Of a DNA stretch of 64,000 nt, positions 51,401 through 63,836 are shown in pieces; position 1 is the stretch's first letter; every line of letters begins with the position of its first letter. Both the position numbers and the translations under genes were made by a program. The DNA is taken from contig JACZZP010000002.1 in assembly GCA_015183035.1 (NCBI GenBank), positions 434,001 to 498,000 on the forward strand, given 5' to 3'. The notes under the pieces are model-generated. The model searched no databases. It had not been told where the DNA came from and was given only the letters and a program-made list of their open reading frames with translations. Origin of the DNA: Meloidogyne chitwoodi. Its lineage: Eukaryota; Nematoda; Chromadorea; Rhabditida; Meloidogynidae.

Positions 51401-53686
51401 TCGAGAACAAAAAACTTTAAAAATGAAAAAAATTAAAAATGTAAATTATTTAATAATTTTATTAGGTACAGATTTGGTCACTCTCGCGACTTAAAGTAAA
51501 AATTGAGAGAGAAATATTTAGAAAAAAATTTTTACTTATAAATTAATATTTTTTTAATCATTTTTAAAAGATAAACTTGTTTTTCATAGAGATCACCACA
51601 AGAAATTGTACCAAAACTATGTGTGAGATATTTACATGGAATTGTTTCTATTATATTGCAAAGGACAGAAACAGCAATGAAGAATCCTGTCACCTTTAAA
51701 AAAAAAGTTAAAATTTGAAAGTAAAATTCAATTTTAAATTTTTATATAAATTATTTGGTCTATCAATTTTTAATTTTATGATAGAGTTGATTCACGTTAT
51801 AAGGACACTCCGGTTATAAGAACACACATTGGCTTGTCTCAAACAAGGAGTTTAATTTCAAAAAAACAAATAAAACAGAAAAAATAGAAAAAACAGAATA
51901 AAACAGTCCGGATATAAGAACACCTTATAACCGATAACTTTGGGTGTCCTTATAAGAGAGTCTATTGTATATATTTTTTAATATAAAAAAGCACTTACAT
52001 AATAAAAAATAAGGGCAGTAGTAGACGTATGGGGATTCTAAAAAATTATTTTTAAAAAATTAAAAATAATTTTAAAAAATCAAAAATTAAATAAATAAAT
52101 CACCTCAAATGCTGTCCACATTTTTTGCTTTAAAAAATTTAAAAAAATTTTATTTCCTTTAATTTTTAAAATACCCTAAATGTCATATCTTTCTTCTTTT
52201 CTGGTGCATCTATTTTTTCTTCCATTAATCTTTCTTGATTTTCCCGTTTTTTGTCTTTATAATCCTCATAACAACCTTTTAAAAAAATTTATTTTTTTAA
52301 ATATTGTAAACTTAAAAATAAAAATTATTTAGTAAGTAAGAGAAATAAAATAATATATACTATACATAAAAATTCATAAACTTAAGTTTATCTATCTACT
52401 TGAGAAAATGCTCAAGTTATACATATATTAAGCTTAAACTTGAAAAAAAGATAAAGAAGAAAAAGAGACTAAAGCGAGTATCCCGACTATTTTATAAAGT
52501 CTCGGTCTCGCTTTTTTTAATTTTTATAAAGCACCCATTTATTCGCAAAAAAAATATTTTATGTTTTAAATTAATTTTTATTAGTTTACTGATAATTTTA
52601 TTTATTTTATTTTTTATTTTTTTAAATTTATTTTTTTTAATTTTATTAATATTCTCCCCCAATTAATCTCTCCTTTTCCTCTATATGATTACTTAATTTT
52701 TAAAAATAAATAAATAAATAAATAAAATTAAAAATTTAAAAATACTTACAATCACTAATTAAATCTGGTATAATTCCAAAAAATGCCAATTCTTCTTCAT
52801 AAGCTACTAAACATTCACTTTGTGGATAATGCAATCTGCCTGTACGGTAAAATGCAAGGATATGCCTAAATTAATTAATTAAAAAAAAAATTAATTTAAT
52901 TAACCTAAATAAATCTGGATCCCTATCAAAAAAATATTCATTAGCATTTTCATCATAAAAAAATTCTCTTTCATTGTTACCCAATAAAGTTTCGGGGAAA
53001 CGTTCCAAAGTGTTCTTCCAAGTGTCATAACGACGCTAAAAAAATTAAATAAAAAATAAAAATAATTTAAATAAATTCTCTACATTACAAAACATTAAAA
53101 AATTCGAAAATTATGAAATAAGGAAAAAAAATTTTGTTCGGTCAAAATAACCTAAGTTTCCTCCCAAAATGAAATAAAATTTTTAAAATTAAATACCCAC
53201 ACCGGAGACGTTGATAATTAATCTCACATCACCTACATGGTCTATTGCTAATTCCCTTGCCTAAAAAAATTTTTTTTTTAATTAATTAAAAATATTTTTT
53301 TTTAATAAAATACTCTTAAGGCAGCGGGGGGTCTGGGTAAAGATGATCGAATAAGTGGAGACCATCCAACTGCAGATGCTCTTAAAATTTATTTAAAATT
53401 AAAGAATAAATTAATTTTAATTTTAACTAATTTTTAAATTTTATTTAAAATTTTTTAATTAAAATTTTTTATTTTTGCCAATTTTTCAATTAATTTGCCA
53501 TTTTTTTATTATTTTGCCATTTTTATATTTATTTTTGCCATAATTTAAAAAATGGCAAAACTAAATTTTTTTTTGGCATTTTGTTTAATTTAAAGATTTT
53601 TTAACAAATTAAAAAAAATAAAAAAATAATTTTTATTTATTTTACTTAGCAAAAGGAAGCCAAGCCGCCGCAGCCGACGACCCCAT
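48498..53686 (-). CDS. shl-1: Shal/Kv4 voltage-gated potassium channel
   Basis: A 758-residue A-type K+ channel alpha subunit of the Shal subfamily. Seventeen exons read downward from 53686: 53686-53646, 53380-53314, 53260-53201, 53035-52905, 52865-52750, 52275-52175, 52127-52104, 52037-51999, 51693-51577, 51414-51259, 50986-50913, 50830-50644, 50370-50332, 50281-50144, 50090-49890, 49566-49149, 48865-48498. The N-terminus [10 protein letters not shown] is Kv4-specific (KChIP-binding/inactivation region). The T1 domain has [18 protein letters not shown]4 has [20 protein letters not shown], the filter is TTLGYGDF, and S6 is [16 protein letters not shown]. The C-terminal tail of about 300 residues is long and low-complexity. 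One intron (donor after 50913) starts GC. Several introns carry hairpin repeats. Confidence 0.95.
48931..49035. repeat. CCCCATTTATTCGC hairpin element, copy 2
   Basis: GACACCCCATTTAATCG opens and CGATTAAATGGGGTGTT closes the hairpin. Directly followed by copy 3 in the same Shal intron. Confidence 0.8.
49041..49137. repeat. CCCCATTTATTCGC hairpin element, copy 3
   Basis: Opens GTCACCCCATTTAATCGC and closes GCGAATAAATGGGGTGTC, ending about ten bases from the Shal exon donor at 49149. Confidence 0.8.
49659..49769. repeat. CCCCATTTATTCGC hairpin element, copy 4
   Basis: Opens GTAAACACCCCATTTATTCG and closes CGAATATATGGGGTGTT; first of a tandem pair in the next Shal intron. Confidence 0.8.
49775..49884. 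repeat. CCCCATTTATTCGC hairpin element, copy 5
   Basis: Opens GCACCCCATTTATTCGC and closes GCGAATAAATGGGGTGTT, ending six bases from the exon boundary at 49890. A lone half-copy (CACCCATTTATTCGC) is at 52531-52545. Confidence 0.8.
50487..50615 (+). repeat. TCCAAAAATTA...TATTAAGCAAAA element, copy 5
   Basis: GGGGACCATGCAGAAAATCC, then CCAATCCAAAAATTAAG, ending ATATATTAAGCAAATTC. In a Shal intron. Confidence 0.55.
50990..51258. repeat. AAAATCAGAATTTT repeat (Shal intron)
   Basis: About fifteen AATCAGAATTTT-type units at 12-20 bp spacing fill the intron between exons 50986-50913 and 51414-51259. Same word family as the unc-79 and DEG/ENaC intron repeats. Confidence 0.75.
51783..51970. mobile_element. 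Hairpin element with TTATAAGGACAC ends
   Basis: CGTTATAAGGACACTCCGG on the left is answered by GGGTGTCCTTATAAGAGAG on the right, with inner inverted copies GGTTATAAGAACAC and CACCTTATAACC. Related hairpins are at 19005, 61160 and 63751. Ends of this kind suggest a Tc1/mariner or pogo-type MITE, unproven. In a Shal intron. Confidence 0.6.
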
Positions 53687-54847
53687 TTTGAAATATTTTT
53701 TTATTTAATTTTAAAAATAAATAAAATTCCAAATTTATTTATTTATGCTTCTTTTATATATTTTCAGCTAATTTAAAGCCTTTTCTTCTTTTCTTTTTTA
53801 TTCATAAATTTTAAATAAATTTTTTTGTGAAGAGAACGCAGCAAAAGAATTCTTTTATTGGAGAATTAAAAATTAATAATTATTATAAATTTGTATTTAA
53901 ATTTTTTTGTGATGAAAATAAATAATTAGAAGAGAATTATATTCTTTAAAAAAATTAAAATATTATTTTTAAATTTATTTTTTCAATAAATTTTAAAAAA
54001 TGGCAATTAATTTTTAATTTTGCCATAAATGGCAATTTTTGTAAAAATTAAAAAAAATAATAAATAAAATATAAATTAAATAAAAATACTTGGAAATATC
54101 TAAAATTAGCAAAAATATCTAAAAATAAATAAAAAAGGTAAAAATTAAAATAATTTTGCAGAAAATGGCAAATTAGGCAAAAATGCCATAAAACTTGCAA
54201 AATTAATAAAAATAATATAAAATCCCAAAAATTTATAACAATTTGGCAAAATGTAAAAATGTTTTGGTAAATTGGCAAAATGTAATAATTTTAAAAGAAA
54301 TGCCAAAAATGGCTGAAAAATGCCATAATTTTAACAAAAATGGCAAATAATGCCATAATCTTGCAACAATGGCAATTATTGATATTTAAATTAGGAAAAG
54401 TCTTAAAATTAAAAAATTAATAAATTTAAAATAATTAAATAAATTAAAATTTATTAAAAAATATAAATAAATTAAAATATTCTTATAATATTCCAAAAAT
54501 GCAAAAATATGTAGCAGTAAAATGGCAAAATCGAGAAATTTATTCTCTTAAAAAATTTTTTTATTTATTTAAAAATATTTAAAATTAATAAGAGAAAAAT
54601 AAATAAATTTTTTTTTAAAAGCAAATATTTAGGGTCAAAAATAAATAAAAAAAGTTGAGAATTTTTATAATATTCATTTAACCGTTAAATCTCTACGGGA
54701 GCAAAAAATAAAATTAAAAAAGAAAAAAGAAAAGGAAAAAAATTTTTTTGTAATTTAAATGACGCAAAATTAAAGTATTTTGGTAAATGAAGCTTGGGAA
54801 AATATTTTTAAATATATTTATTTGTTTTTGAGATAATATAATGAGTA

Positions 54848-55190
54848 ATTGGACAACTCAGTGCCAGTCATTATAACACAAAAATGGTTAATTTATTTAA
54901 AGTTTTTATACTACCATCTGATAGAGAAGAAAATTAGCTATAAAATATCATAAAATCAGAATTTTCAAAAAATAATAAAAAAAGTTATAGTCAAAAAACC
55001 TCCAAAAAATTGAAAATTTGTAGTTTTTTGGCCACAATTTTTTTCTATTTAACCAAAAAAATTATTTTTTTTTGGTATTTTGTAGCCCATTTTCTGCTCT
55101 ATCCAATAGTATTATAAACACATAAAATTACCTAATTGTTAATTTGTTATAATTGCTGGCGCTGAGTTGACCCTTACCCATTATAATCAG
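54848..55190. mobile_element. Imperfect ~340-bp hairpin (MITE-like)
   Basis: GGACAACTCAGTGCCAGTCA on the left pairs with TGCTGGCGCTGAGTTGACCC on the right, and inner segments TACTACCATCTGATAGAGAAG and CTGCTCTATCCAATAGTATTA also pair. Many mismatches point to an old element. Confidence 0.6.
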
Positions 55191-57574
55191 CTAGAATTGT
55201 AAATAAAATATTTAAATATTTTTAAAAAATATAAAATAATAATAAATTATTTAAAAATTAAATAATATATTTAAAATTATTAAAAAATAAAAATTAACCG
55301 GAAATAATAAAAATTTTAAATATTTTTTATTACCTTTTTAATTGTCAGTTAGGGAGGATATATTTAAATTTATTTATTTAAAATTTATTTTTTAATTTTT
55401 TTTTGCTTTGAATATTTTAATCCACTGCTAAAAAATGTGTGTATTTATGTAGATGAAAATTATTTATTAAAAAAAAAATATTTTTTTTTAATATTTTTTG
55501 TTCAAATGAAACCAAAAATTAGACAGAAATTTTATTTAAAAATTCCTAAAAAATATAAAAATTGCCAATATTTCCTAGATTTGCCAAAAATTAAAGGAAT
55601 AGACATTTTTTAGTTTTTATCAACAAAAAGGGCATTTTTAAAAATAAAAAATATTTAAAAAAATAAAAAAGATTTTCTGGGTAATAATAAAATAAAATAT
55701 ATTTGAGTGACATTAATAGTTAAATCCCCCAAGAGGCTTTTTTTAGAGTAAATAAAAATTAAAAAATATATATATATTATTTTTTATTGTAAAAAAGAAA
55801 AAAACATCTAAAAAGCACATTAAAAATTAAAAAAAAGATTTAACAAAACTATGACGTTTCGGTGCGGTAACGACTTAACGTTTGGTCGCACGCGTATAAA
55901 ATGGTCAATTTTGAATTTAAAATTATAAAATTTTGTAAGAATGAGCTCCAATGGATAAACTATATTTTTAAAAAATTGGGAATTTTTTTATTCCAGATTT
56001 TAAAGTTGTAAGCACTCAAACTTGGTGAGCTTTTATATTTGACTACTAAAACATTTTTAACTATAACTTTTTTAATTTTTCACTTAAAATTTTGAAATTT
56101 TGGAAATTCTTGGATAACACTTTAATTTATATCTGTACAAAATTTCTTAGCTCTAAGTGGCTTTTAGAGAATGTTATTGGCCTCGCGTGCTAACAAAAAC
56201 ACCTCTCTACATCTATTCAAACTTTTATTTTTTAAAATTATTTTTTTAAACTTTTAAATCTTCTAGTCACTTTAAAAAATAAATATAGATGTTTTTATTA
56301 TTTTTACAATTTTTTTAACGTTTGGGAAAATCTTTTAAAATAAATAAATTGAATTTTGAGAGGATTACCTAAAAATTCTAAGCAATTTTGACAAATAAAA
56401 AAGAGAGGGGGAAAATAATGTTTATGAATAATATTTTTATTTTTTTATTAGAATTATTAAGGAAATTTAATTTAAAAAAAAATATATTTTATGACGTAAT
56501 TTTAAGGATTTTTATTTTTATTTTTCTGAAAAAAGGCTTGTTATGGGGAGTTATAAATAAATATATTTAATTAATTATTTAATTAATTTTTTATTCATAA
56601 ATTTAAAAAATCGTTTCTAAAAATAAATAAATAAATATTTTCTACTCTCAATTGTCAAAAAAGAGAAAAAAATTTTTAGCAAAGTCAAAAATAATTTTTT
56701 GGCTGTTTTTATAAATAATATTTTAGGAAAAGGTATTAAGTATTTTTATATTTTTATCAATAAGGAATAGGAATTTAAACACATTTAAAATTGAAAAATG
56801 GAAAAAGGTCGTTTTATTAGAAAGAAAATTAATAAAAATTATTTTTACAAAAATACTTGGTTTGTAATAAAAATAAATAAAATATTTAGACCTATTTTTA
56901 AATTAAAAAATTAATTATAATTAGAAAAAAAAATTTTTGTTTCGCCTATGAACAAGAAAAAAAGTTAATTTTTATCAAAAAATAAAAATTAATTTTTTAG
57001 CCCAATAAATTTATCAAAATAAAAAAAAAAGAAAAATATTTTTGGGAAAATACATACTAACAGGCGTTGTCTAAAATCATGTGCTTTAAAAAAATATTTT
57101 TTTTTTCTCAAAGAAAATTTTTAACAAAAATCTTTTTAATTAATTTTTTGACGTCAAAAAATTAATTTATTATTATTTTTTATTTTTTTATTTTTTAATT
57201 CAAAAAAAATTATAAATTATAAAAAAAATAAAAATTATTTAAAAATAAAAATTAATGAACAAAAAAAATATTTAGGTATTACATTTAATAATATAAAAAA
57301 TATTTTTTTAAATATTCTTAAAAAAATATTTTTCTAAATTTAGTAATAAAAAAATTAAAATAATAATATCTAAATAGTCTAGTAATATTTAAAAGGAAAA
57401 CCGAAAATTGATTTTTATTTAAAACAGCTGTTTCTTTTTTTTAAAGTTTTACAAAAAGTTTTTTTATAAATATTTTTCTTTTTATACCAAAAAATAAAAA
57501 AACTTTGTTTTGATCAAAAAGTGACGAAAATACGAAAAATAATTATTATTTCCATTGGTAGGATATTTACTAAA

Positions 57575-57840
57575 AATAATATTAAGAATTCCGGAAATAT
57601 TTTTGTCTTTTAGAATATTTAGGTAGTTCCCGAAAAGTTGTATTTTTATTTAAAAAGCAATACTGTTTTCCGGAATATTTGCAATTCTGTTTTTATAAAG
57701 TAAAATTTAATTGTAAATTTTCCGGAAAGCTTAGTTTTAGTTCCGAAATGTTTTCTACAATGTTTTATAAAAACATGTTGTAAACTTTCCGGAAAACATA
57801 ATCAAGGGATTAGTTTTTTACAATTTCCGGAACTTTTTTG
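57575..57840. repeat. TTCCGGAA cluster
   Basis: Nine TTCCGGAA-type words at irregular spacing in the gene-poor region. Same motif family as elsewhere. Confidence 0.6.
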
Positions 57841-59870
57841 TATTTTTAGCTCGCATCTTGTTACTACTTTATAATATTTTATATTTATATTATGTATATA
57901 TTGTATTTTTTTAAATAAATTATTTTGCTTCAGACAATTTTTATTTAAATTGTCATGCCTGTTTCTTTATTATTTTAGGTCTTCATTTCTAATTAAAAAA
58001 ATTTTTTTATTATTATTTTTGCTACATTTAATTTAGTTGGGATTTATTATAATAATAATATGGCTTTTTAGCCTTATTTACCAAACTAGACTTTATTTTA
58101 TATTATTTGTCTAGCTGAGATATATTAAAATCTTTCACTCTCTTTAAATTATATATTTTTTTTTCCCAGCTTTTATTTATTAAGGTTTTTGCGAATCGGT
58201 GAAGCGAGAATGGACGTAACACACACAAATATAAGGAAGTTTAGGACAGTTTTTAGCGAATTAAGGGGGTAAATGAAAGGAAAAGGAATGCTTAATGAGA
58301 ATATGAGAAGAAGAAGATTTTTTTTATTTTTTTAGATGATGTGAAAAGGACAGAAAGGGGGAATGGATTGCCAATGTTGTCACAGCCTATATATGCTAGT
58401 TGCGCCTGCTGGCCATGTTAGATATGCTAATGGATAAAAAGAAACCTTTTATAGGGAAAAAGGAAAGAAAAGAGAAGTCGAACGCGTGGTCAACAATTTT
58501 TTTCTTCTTTTATTTAAAAAAATGGTATTTTATGTTAAAGTTGAAAATGTTCAGTTTAGGGACATTAAAGGGACAGAACAAATTGAAAATTGATTGGGGA
58601 ACATTTCCAAAGAGATTTTACTACAAATAAAAAAAGTTTCAATACTTTAGGTCTGAAAATTGAAATATTTTAATAGAAGACCATAGTTATAGAACGATTA
58701 TCAGACTAATAAGGATTCAACTCAGGGCTTATGTCTAATAGAAATGCACATCTTCTAAACATAAAAAGCTTTAATTAGATAAAAAATTATTAAATGAAAA
58801 ATAAGATTTTTGAATTATAAAAAAATAAAAGTTAAAAATAGAGTGCTAGTAGTGATAATTACTAATTATCTAATTTTTAAAATATCGCGCAAATGTATAA
58901 TTAAAAATTTTATATATTTATTTATTAAAAAAATTATCCAAACTTTTTTCCTGTAAAATAAAAAAAAGCAATATAGAAGCAAATGATGCACTCAAAACAT
59001 TGAAAATTAAAAAAAAAAGAAGCAAAAGAAGCCTATCTCTTCTCTCAGTAGCTATGAAAATTGACGAGAAATGCCTTTTTCTTGAGTGAGTGAGGCTGTT
59101 AGTAAAATGGTGTATTTTCTAGGAAAAACCTATATGGCACTCGCACGCATAGTACAAAAACATATAATGAGTATCAGCTTTTTATTTTCACATTGCCGCA
59201 AAAGTCAACAACAAAAACCTTTAAAAGCACATCTTATATAAGAAAAATAGAAGAAATGTTGAAAGGCATTTTTAGAAAAATAAAATGAAAAAATATTCTT
59301 AATGAAATAAACAAAATTGATGAAAACTTGAGAATAAAAAATTAATTAAAAATTGATTGACACTTTTGATTATATTTATTTATATTATTATTAATAAATA
59401 AAATATATTTTTTTCTGCTATTTACTTACTATTTGATTTTCTATCACCTTAAAAATAAAAGTATTATTATCTTATATTTTTATTTAATAAATTCTGATTT
59501 TTTAATTTAAAAAATTCTTTTTTTTTTATAAATTCTGAAAAATTCTGATTTTTATTTTTACTTAAATCCAATAAATTCTGATTAGTTTTATTACTAATAC
59601 TGCTAATTAGGAATTTATTTAATTATGTAACCGGGAAAAAGTTTAATATTTTTTCCGGAAAAAAAATAAATATATTCTTTCCGGAAAGTTTTGTTTTAAA
59701 ACTAACAAATAATAATAAACAAAAATAAATAAATACATAATAATTATATTAATTCTTTCTCAAACATAAAAATCGTTTTTCAAATAAAAATCACTCAATT
59801 CATTTTCATCTGATTCTTTTATTGAATTTTGAGGTGAAAAACCATTTTTAATAATTTGTTATATTTTTTG

Positions 59871-62270
59871 TCAAAAATTATTATTTTTATTTCGTTTTTG
59901 TGAACTTTCATTTTCATTGTAATTACAAGTTAATAAATTGAAAAGTTGTTGATCTTTCCTTTTAAGCTTCATTAATGACTTGTAAACCTATTTTAGAAAT
60001 ATATATATTTTTTAATTTAATATTTTATTTTCTAGAATGTTTTGTATTTTAAATATAAGTTTATAACTGTATGTTTTCCGGAAACTTTGTATAAAAAACT
60101 TTTTTCCTGCCGGAAAAAATAAAAAAGTTTCCGGAAAATTATATAATTTTATCTTTCATTCCGGAATGTGTACAAAACTTTCCTGAAGTTTCCGGAAAAA
60201 TATATATAATAGTTTATATAATATTTCCGGAATAAATAAGAATTTCCGGAAAAATAATTGTTTTATTTTTAATTCCGGAAATGTACAAAACTATAAGTAT
60301 TGTTTATCGTTTAAAAAAGCCTTTGGGATTAAGTCAAAAATCTCTCACCAAAACATTAATTTCATTTTTCCAGTGATTTCCTTCGATGATAGAATAAAGT
60401 GATTGTAGCATTATTGGAAATAATAAATGAGTATAATTTGGGGAGATAAGGGAGAGAATTGTTTCATTATTCCATAACTGAAGAGAACGTTCAGCGACCT
60501 TAAAAAATGAAAATAAAATTTAATTTTAATTAAAAATAAATTTAATTTTAATTAAAAAAATAAATTTAATTTTAATTAAAAATAAATTTAAAATTACCCT
60601 AAAATGAAGACTTCTCGCGCATTTTGCCAATTGTCGAAATAATGGTTTACAAATTAATTTAAATTCATTATTTTCAATTCGACACAACAATTCTTCCACT
60701 TCAGTTATTAATAATACCTTTAAATAAATAAATAAAATTTTTTAATAAAAATTAAAACCTCTTTAGAGGAAAAATCCTTAGGCCAATTAAATAGTAAAAA
60801 ATCAAATGTAGGCTTAACAAGTGTTGAATCTTTTTCTAAAAATAGGGCAACACAATTGGAAAGTTGGGCAAAATATAATAAATAAGTTTTTGGCTTGTGC
60901 AGAGGTAATAATATTTTTAAGAAGAAATGTCGATGCTCATGTTTTAGAGGAACATTGAATCTGAAAAAAGAAAGTTAAATTTTATAAGAATTTTTTAATA
61001 AATATAAAAGGGGAAAAACATAAATTATTCATCACTTCATTAAAACTATAGAAAAGCTCCCACTTATCCCACCATTTGAATAATCCCCCAAATTGGAGAA
61101 ATAACACTTAGAGGGGTTGTTACATCTCTCTAACTATGTCACTTTTTATTTTATATTTATTAACTCTCGTTATAAGGACAAATATGAAATAATGGAAAAT
61201 TAAGCTGGGGATGTACTTATAACGGGAGTCATTCGAATAAAAATATTTTTATAAATAATTTACCCATTAATAATATCACCAAGTATTTGCAATATTTCTG
61301 GTGTTCCTATACACATTTTATTTTCGTAAATGTGTTCCAACAACAACCAACCCATCCTTTTACGAATCTCAGGTCTTAAAATCACAGCATTGCTATAAAG
61401 TGTGTAAACAACATTTTTAAGTTGTTGACGTTCTCTAGGGTCTTCCGAATGAAATAATTCAAGTAATTCTCCCACAAATTTAGAATTAAATTCTTTTTCT
61501 ATTAAATAAATGTTTTCACTCCATTTTTCAATAATTAAATTTAATAAACGATAAACTAATTGTAAATGAGGCCAATTAGATTCTAAATGAGCTTTAGATG
61601 ATGTTAAACAAGAATTTAGGCCAACAACATCACTTAATTCTTCACTAGTTTGTTGATTATCTTGTGAATTGTTAGGGGGAAGTATTCTTTAAAAAATAAT
61701 AAATCAAATTAATTTATTTTATAAAAACCTGAATAAATTAAATCGAATAATATCAACCAATCCACGTCTTAAATTTGCTTCTTCCTCTTCGTTAAATTTA
61801 CTATTATTATTATTTTTTGAATTAGATAACCATTCTATTACTTCTTCCAAAGCATTTGTTTTAACTTTAATTTCATTTTTATTCCCTTCATCTCCCCAAT
61901 CCACAAATTGTTGGCATTGAACTATTTTTTGATGCAAAATTAGTAAAAGCTGTGAATTATTTAATTCTTTTAATAAAGGAAGGGGAAGCTAAAAAGATTA
62001 AATTTTAAATATTTAAAAAAATTTAAAAATTACCATAATTTCATTTTTATTAATTCCATCAATCATTCCAGATTCATCAACTTGAGTTTTCCTTCTACAT
62101 TCTCTGCTAATTTTCCTAAATTCACTGGGAATGCTTACAGAATAAGATGGGCGACGGTCAGATAATAATTGTGCTAATGATTTTGGAATAGAAGAAGATT
62201 TTTGAAATTTTTGTTCTTCTGATTTGTTAAAATTGTTATTGTCAGGTGGTGAACATGTAGGAATTATCAT
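59871..62270 (-). CDS. pptr: PP2A regulatory subunit B56 (B')
   Basis: A 502-residue B56-type regulatory subunit that directs protein phosphatase 2A to substrates and, in worms, affects insulin and P-granule pathways. Seven exons read 62270-62034, 61988-61729, 61686-61264, 60960-60759, 60717-60598, 60498-60349, 59987-59871; total length divides exactly. The conserved HEAT-repeat core is clear: EDPRERQQLKNVVYTLYSN, RKRMGWLLLEHIYE, KPKTYLLYFAQLSNCVALFL, PLFRQLAKCARSLHFRVAERS and WNNETILSLIS. The small last exon (VYKSLMKLKRKDQQLFNLL) matches the family's final helix. The N-terminal tail carries Ser-rich sequence typical of B56 isoforms. The C-terminal extension after this helix is short. Numbering relative to C. 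elegans pptr-1 or pptr-2 is not decided. Confidence 0.93.
60068..60295. repeat. TTTCCGGAAA cluster in B56 last intron
   Basis: About nine TTTCCGGAA words at 15-40 bp spacing between the last two exons of the B56 gene. Confidence 0.65.
61160..61232. repeat. Short hairpin with CGTTATAAGGACA arms
   Basis: AACTCTCGTTATAAGGACAA pairs with GTACTTATAACGGGAGT. In a B56 intron. Confidence 0.6.
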
Positions 62271-62439
62271 TTTTTATTTTTCTAAAATATTATTTTTTAA
62301 ACACATAAATTTATTTTTAGAGGATTTTTTTCAAATCTTAGAAGCAAAAATACAAATACGAAACATAAATTGTAAGTTTACTCACAGAGAAACCTTACGG
62401 AAACAAAAATATAAGAAACAACAATATATAAAATAATGT

Positions 62440-62830
62440 AGAGAAAATTAAACTTTCCGAAGTCAAATATTTATATTATTTACGGAAAATTAAATAGTTT
62501 TCGGAAAATTAACATTATTTCAGGAAAATGTAAAGTTTCCGGAAAATTTACATAGTTTCAGGAAAATTTTGTTTCCGGAAAATTTACATAGTTTCAGGAA
62601 AATTTTGTTTCCGGAAAATTTAGTTTATGGAAATTTTTTTTCCGGAACATTTAATTAATTTCCGGAAAGTTTATATAGTTTCCGGAAAACTGAAAATAAT
62701 AAACAATGTTTTTTATTACTATTATTGTTAAAACTTATATTTTTAGATGCGGAAAGTTTTACAATTTTAATACTTTCAGAAATAATTAAACATTTCTAGA
62801 GGAATATTAGTAAATTTTCCGGAGACTTTA
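62440..62830. repeat. TTTCCGGAAAATTTA array
   Basis: About 14 units of GTTTCCGGAAAATTTACATA at roughly 20-25 bp spacing, the densest copy of this motif in the window, directly upstream of the B56 gene. Confidence 0.75.
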
Positions 62831-63750
62831 AACCTTGCTTCTAAATTATTTTAAAAATGAAATATTTCCCAATATAAATAATTACTACTTTTATATCATT
62901 TTTTATTTAAGCGTGTGACTTGAAATATTTTTATTTATTAACTATCATTCATAAAAATATTTTATAAATTAAATAAATATATTATAGACACACCCTATGA
63001 TTTTTGTTCACTAAAATTTCCATGAATAATTTAAAAATATTAAAAAAAAATAAAAAAAAGACAAAATTCGTGGTAGTCAGTGGTGGTCGTCTTTTTCCTT
63101 TAAATAAGTAGTAGTATTGCACTGTCTCGTGACTTTTTTGCACTGCTTTGGGAATGCCCCTGTCACATCCCTAAAATCTTTTTCACGTTTCTCCGTTCGC
63201 TAGGTTACACCACGAGATTTTTTTTTTATTTTTTAAACTAAGTAATATTAATTATTTGCGGAAAATTTAACAGATAAAACTTTTTTTTTTTTGAAAAAAA
63301 ATTTATATTGGGAAAAGGTTTTAAATTTTAAGCAAAATTAAAAATTTAAGCAAAAAGTTGTTTAAGAAGCAAATTTAAATAAATGTTAAAAGAAAAAAAG
63401 TTTAACTTTTAACTAAAAAAAATAAGAACATTAGCTCTGCCTCGTGTTTATTCAATTTAATAGAGGAGTTTCCCTCCCAACGCCGTTCGCGGGTTAATAA
63501 AACACTAACAATAAGCTAAAAAAAAAAATAAAAAAGCACATGGTGCAAAATAATAGTAAGAAGATATATATCTGAATGTAAATGTGAAGAAGAAGAAAAA
63601 AAATGTTAGAGTAATAGGGAAAATATTTTTTTTGTAAAATATTGTTAGTAACTAGAGACCAAAATGAAAAGAATTTTTACACTAAATCGATATAAAATTT
63701 ATTTTTTTATTTAATTATTAGCAAGATTGTGTAATTAATAAAAAATAAGT

Positions 63751-63836
63751 TGACTTCCGTTATAAGGAAGGACACCAAAAGGGACAGTCTGTAGAGATCC
63801 TTATATCCAAAGTGTCCTTATAATTGGAATATTCTT
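63751..63836. repeat. Short hairpin with CGTTATAAGGA arms
   Basis: TTCCGTTATAAGGAAGGACACC pairs imperfectly with AAAGTGTCCTTATAATTGGAA. Same family as at 51783 and 61160. Confidence 0.55.

Larger units (their letters stand above)
53687..59870. other. Long gene-poor region upstream of Shal and downstream of B56
   Basis: About 6.2 kb without a convincing gene; the Shal promoter must lie at its left. Contents: AAAATGGCAAA/TTTTGCCATTTTT words in both orientations (53470-54540); a long imperfect hairpin (54848-55190); a higher-complexity patch with GGTGCGGTAACGACTTAACG (55855-55900); a TTCCGGAA cluster (57580-57835); less AT-biased islands at 58180-58480 and 59020-59240 that could be regulatory; and AATTCTGATTT words (59490-59585). 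ORFs of about 60-76 codons at 56388 and 58400 show no protein features. Confidence 0.6.

Noticed and set aside
52400..52666. 88-codon plus-strand ORF opposite Shal introns
   Set aside because: Low-complexity Lys/Leu/Ile translation inside a Shal intron on the other strand.
56388..56570. 60-codon ORF
   Set aside because: Lysine/phenylalanine-rich translation of AT-rich DNA, no domain, no supporting splice context.
58400..58630. 76-codon ORF
   Set aside because: No recognisable motif or signal peptide; composition is like the surrounding non-coding DNA.
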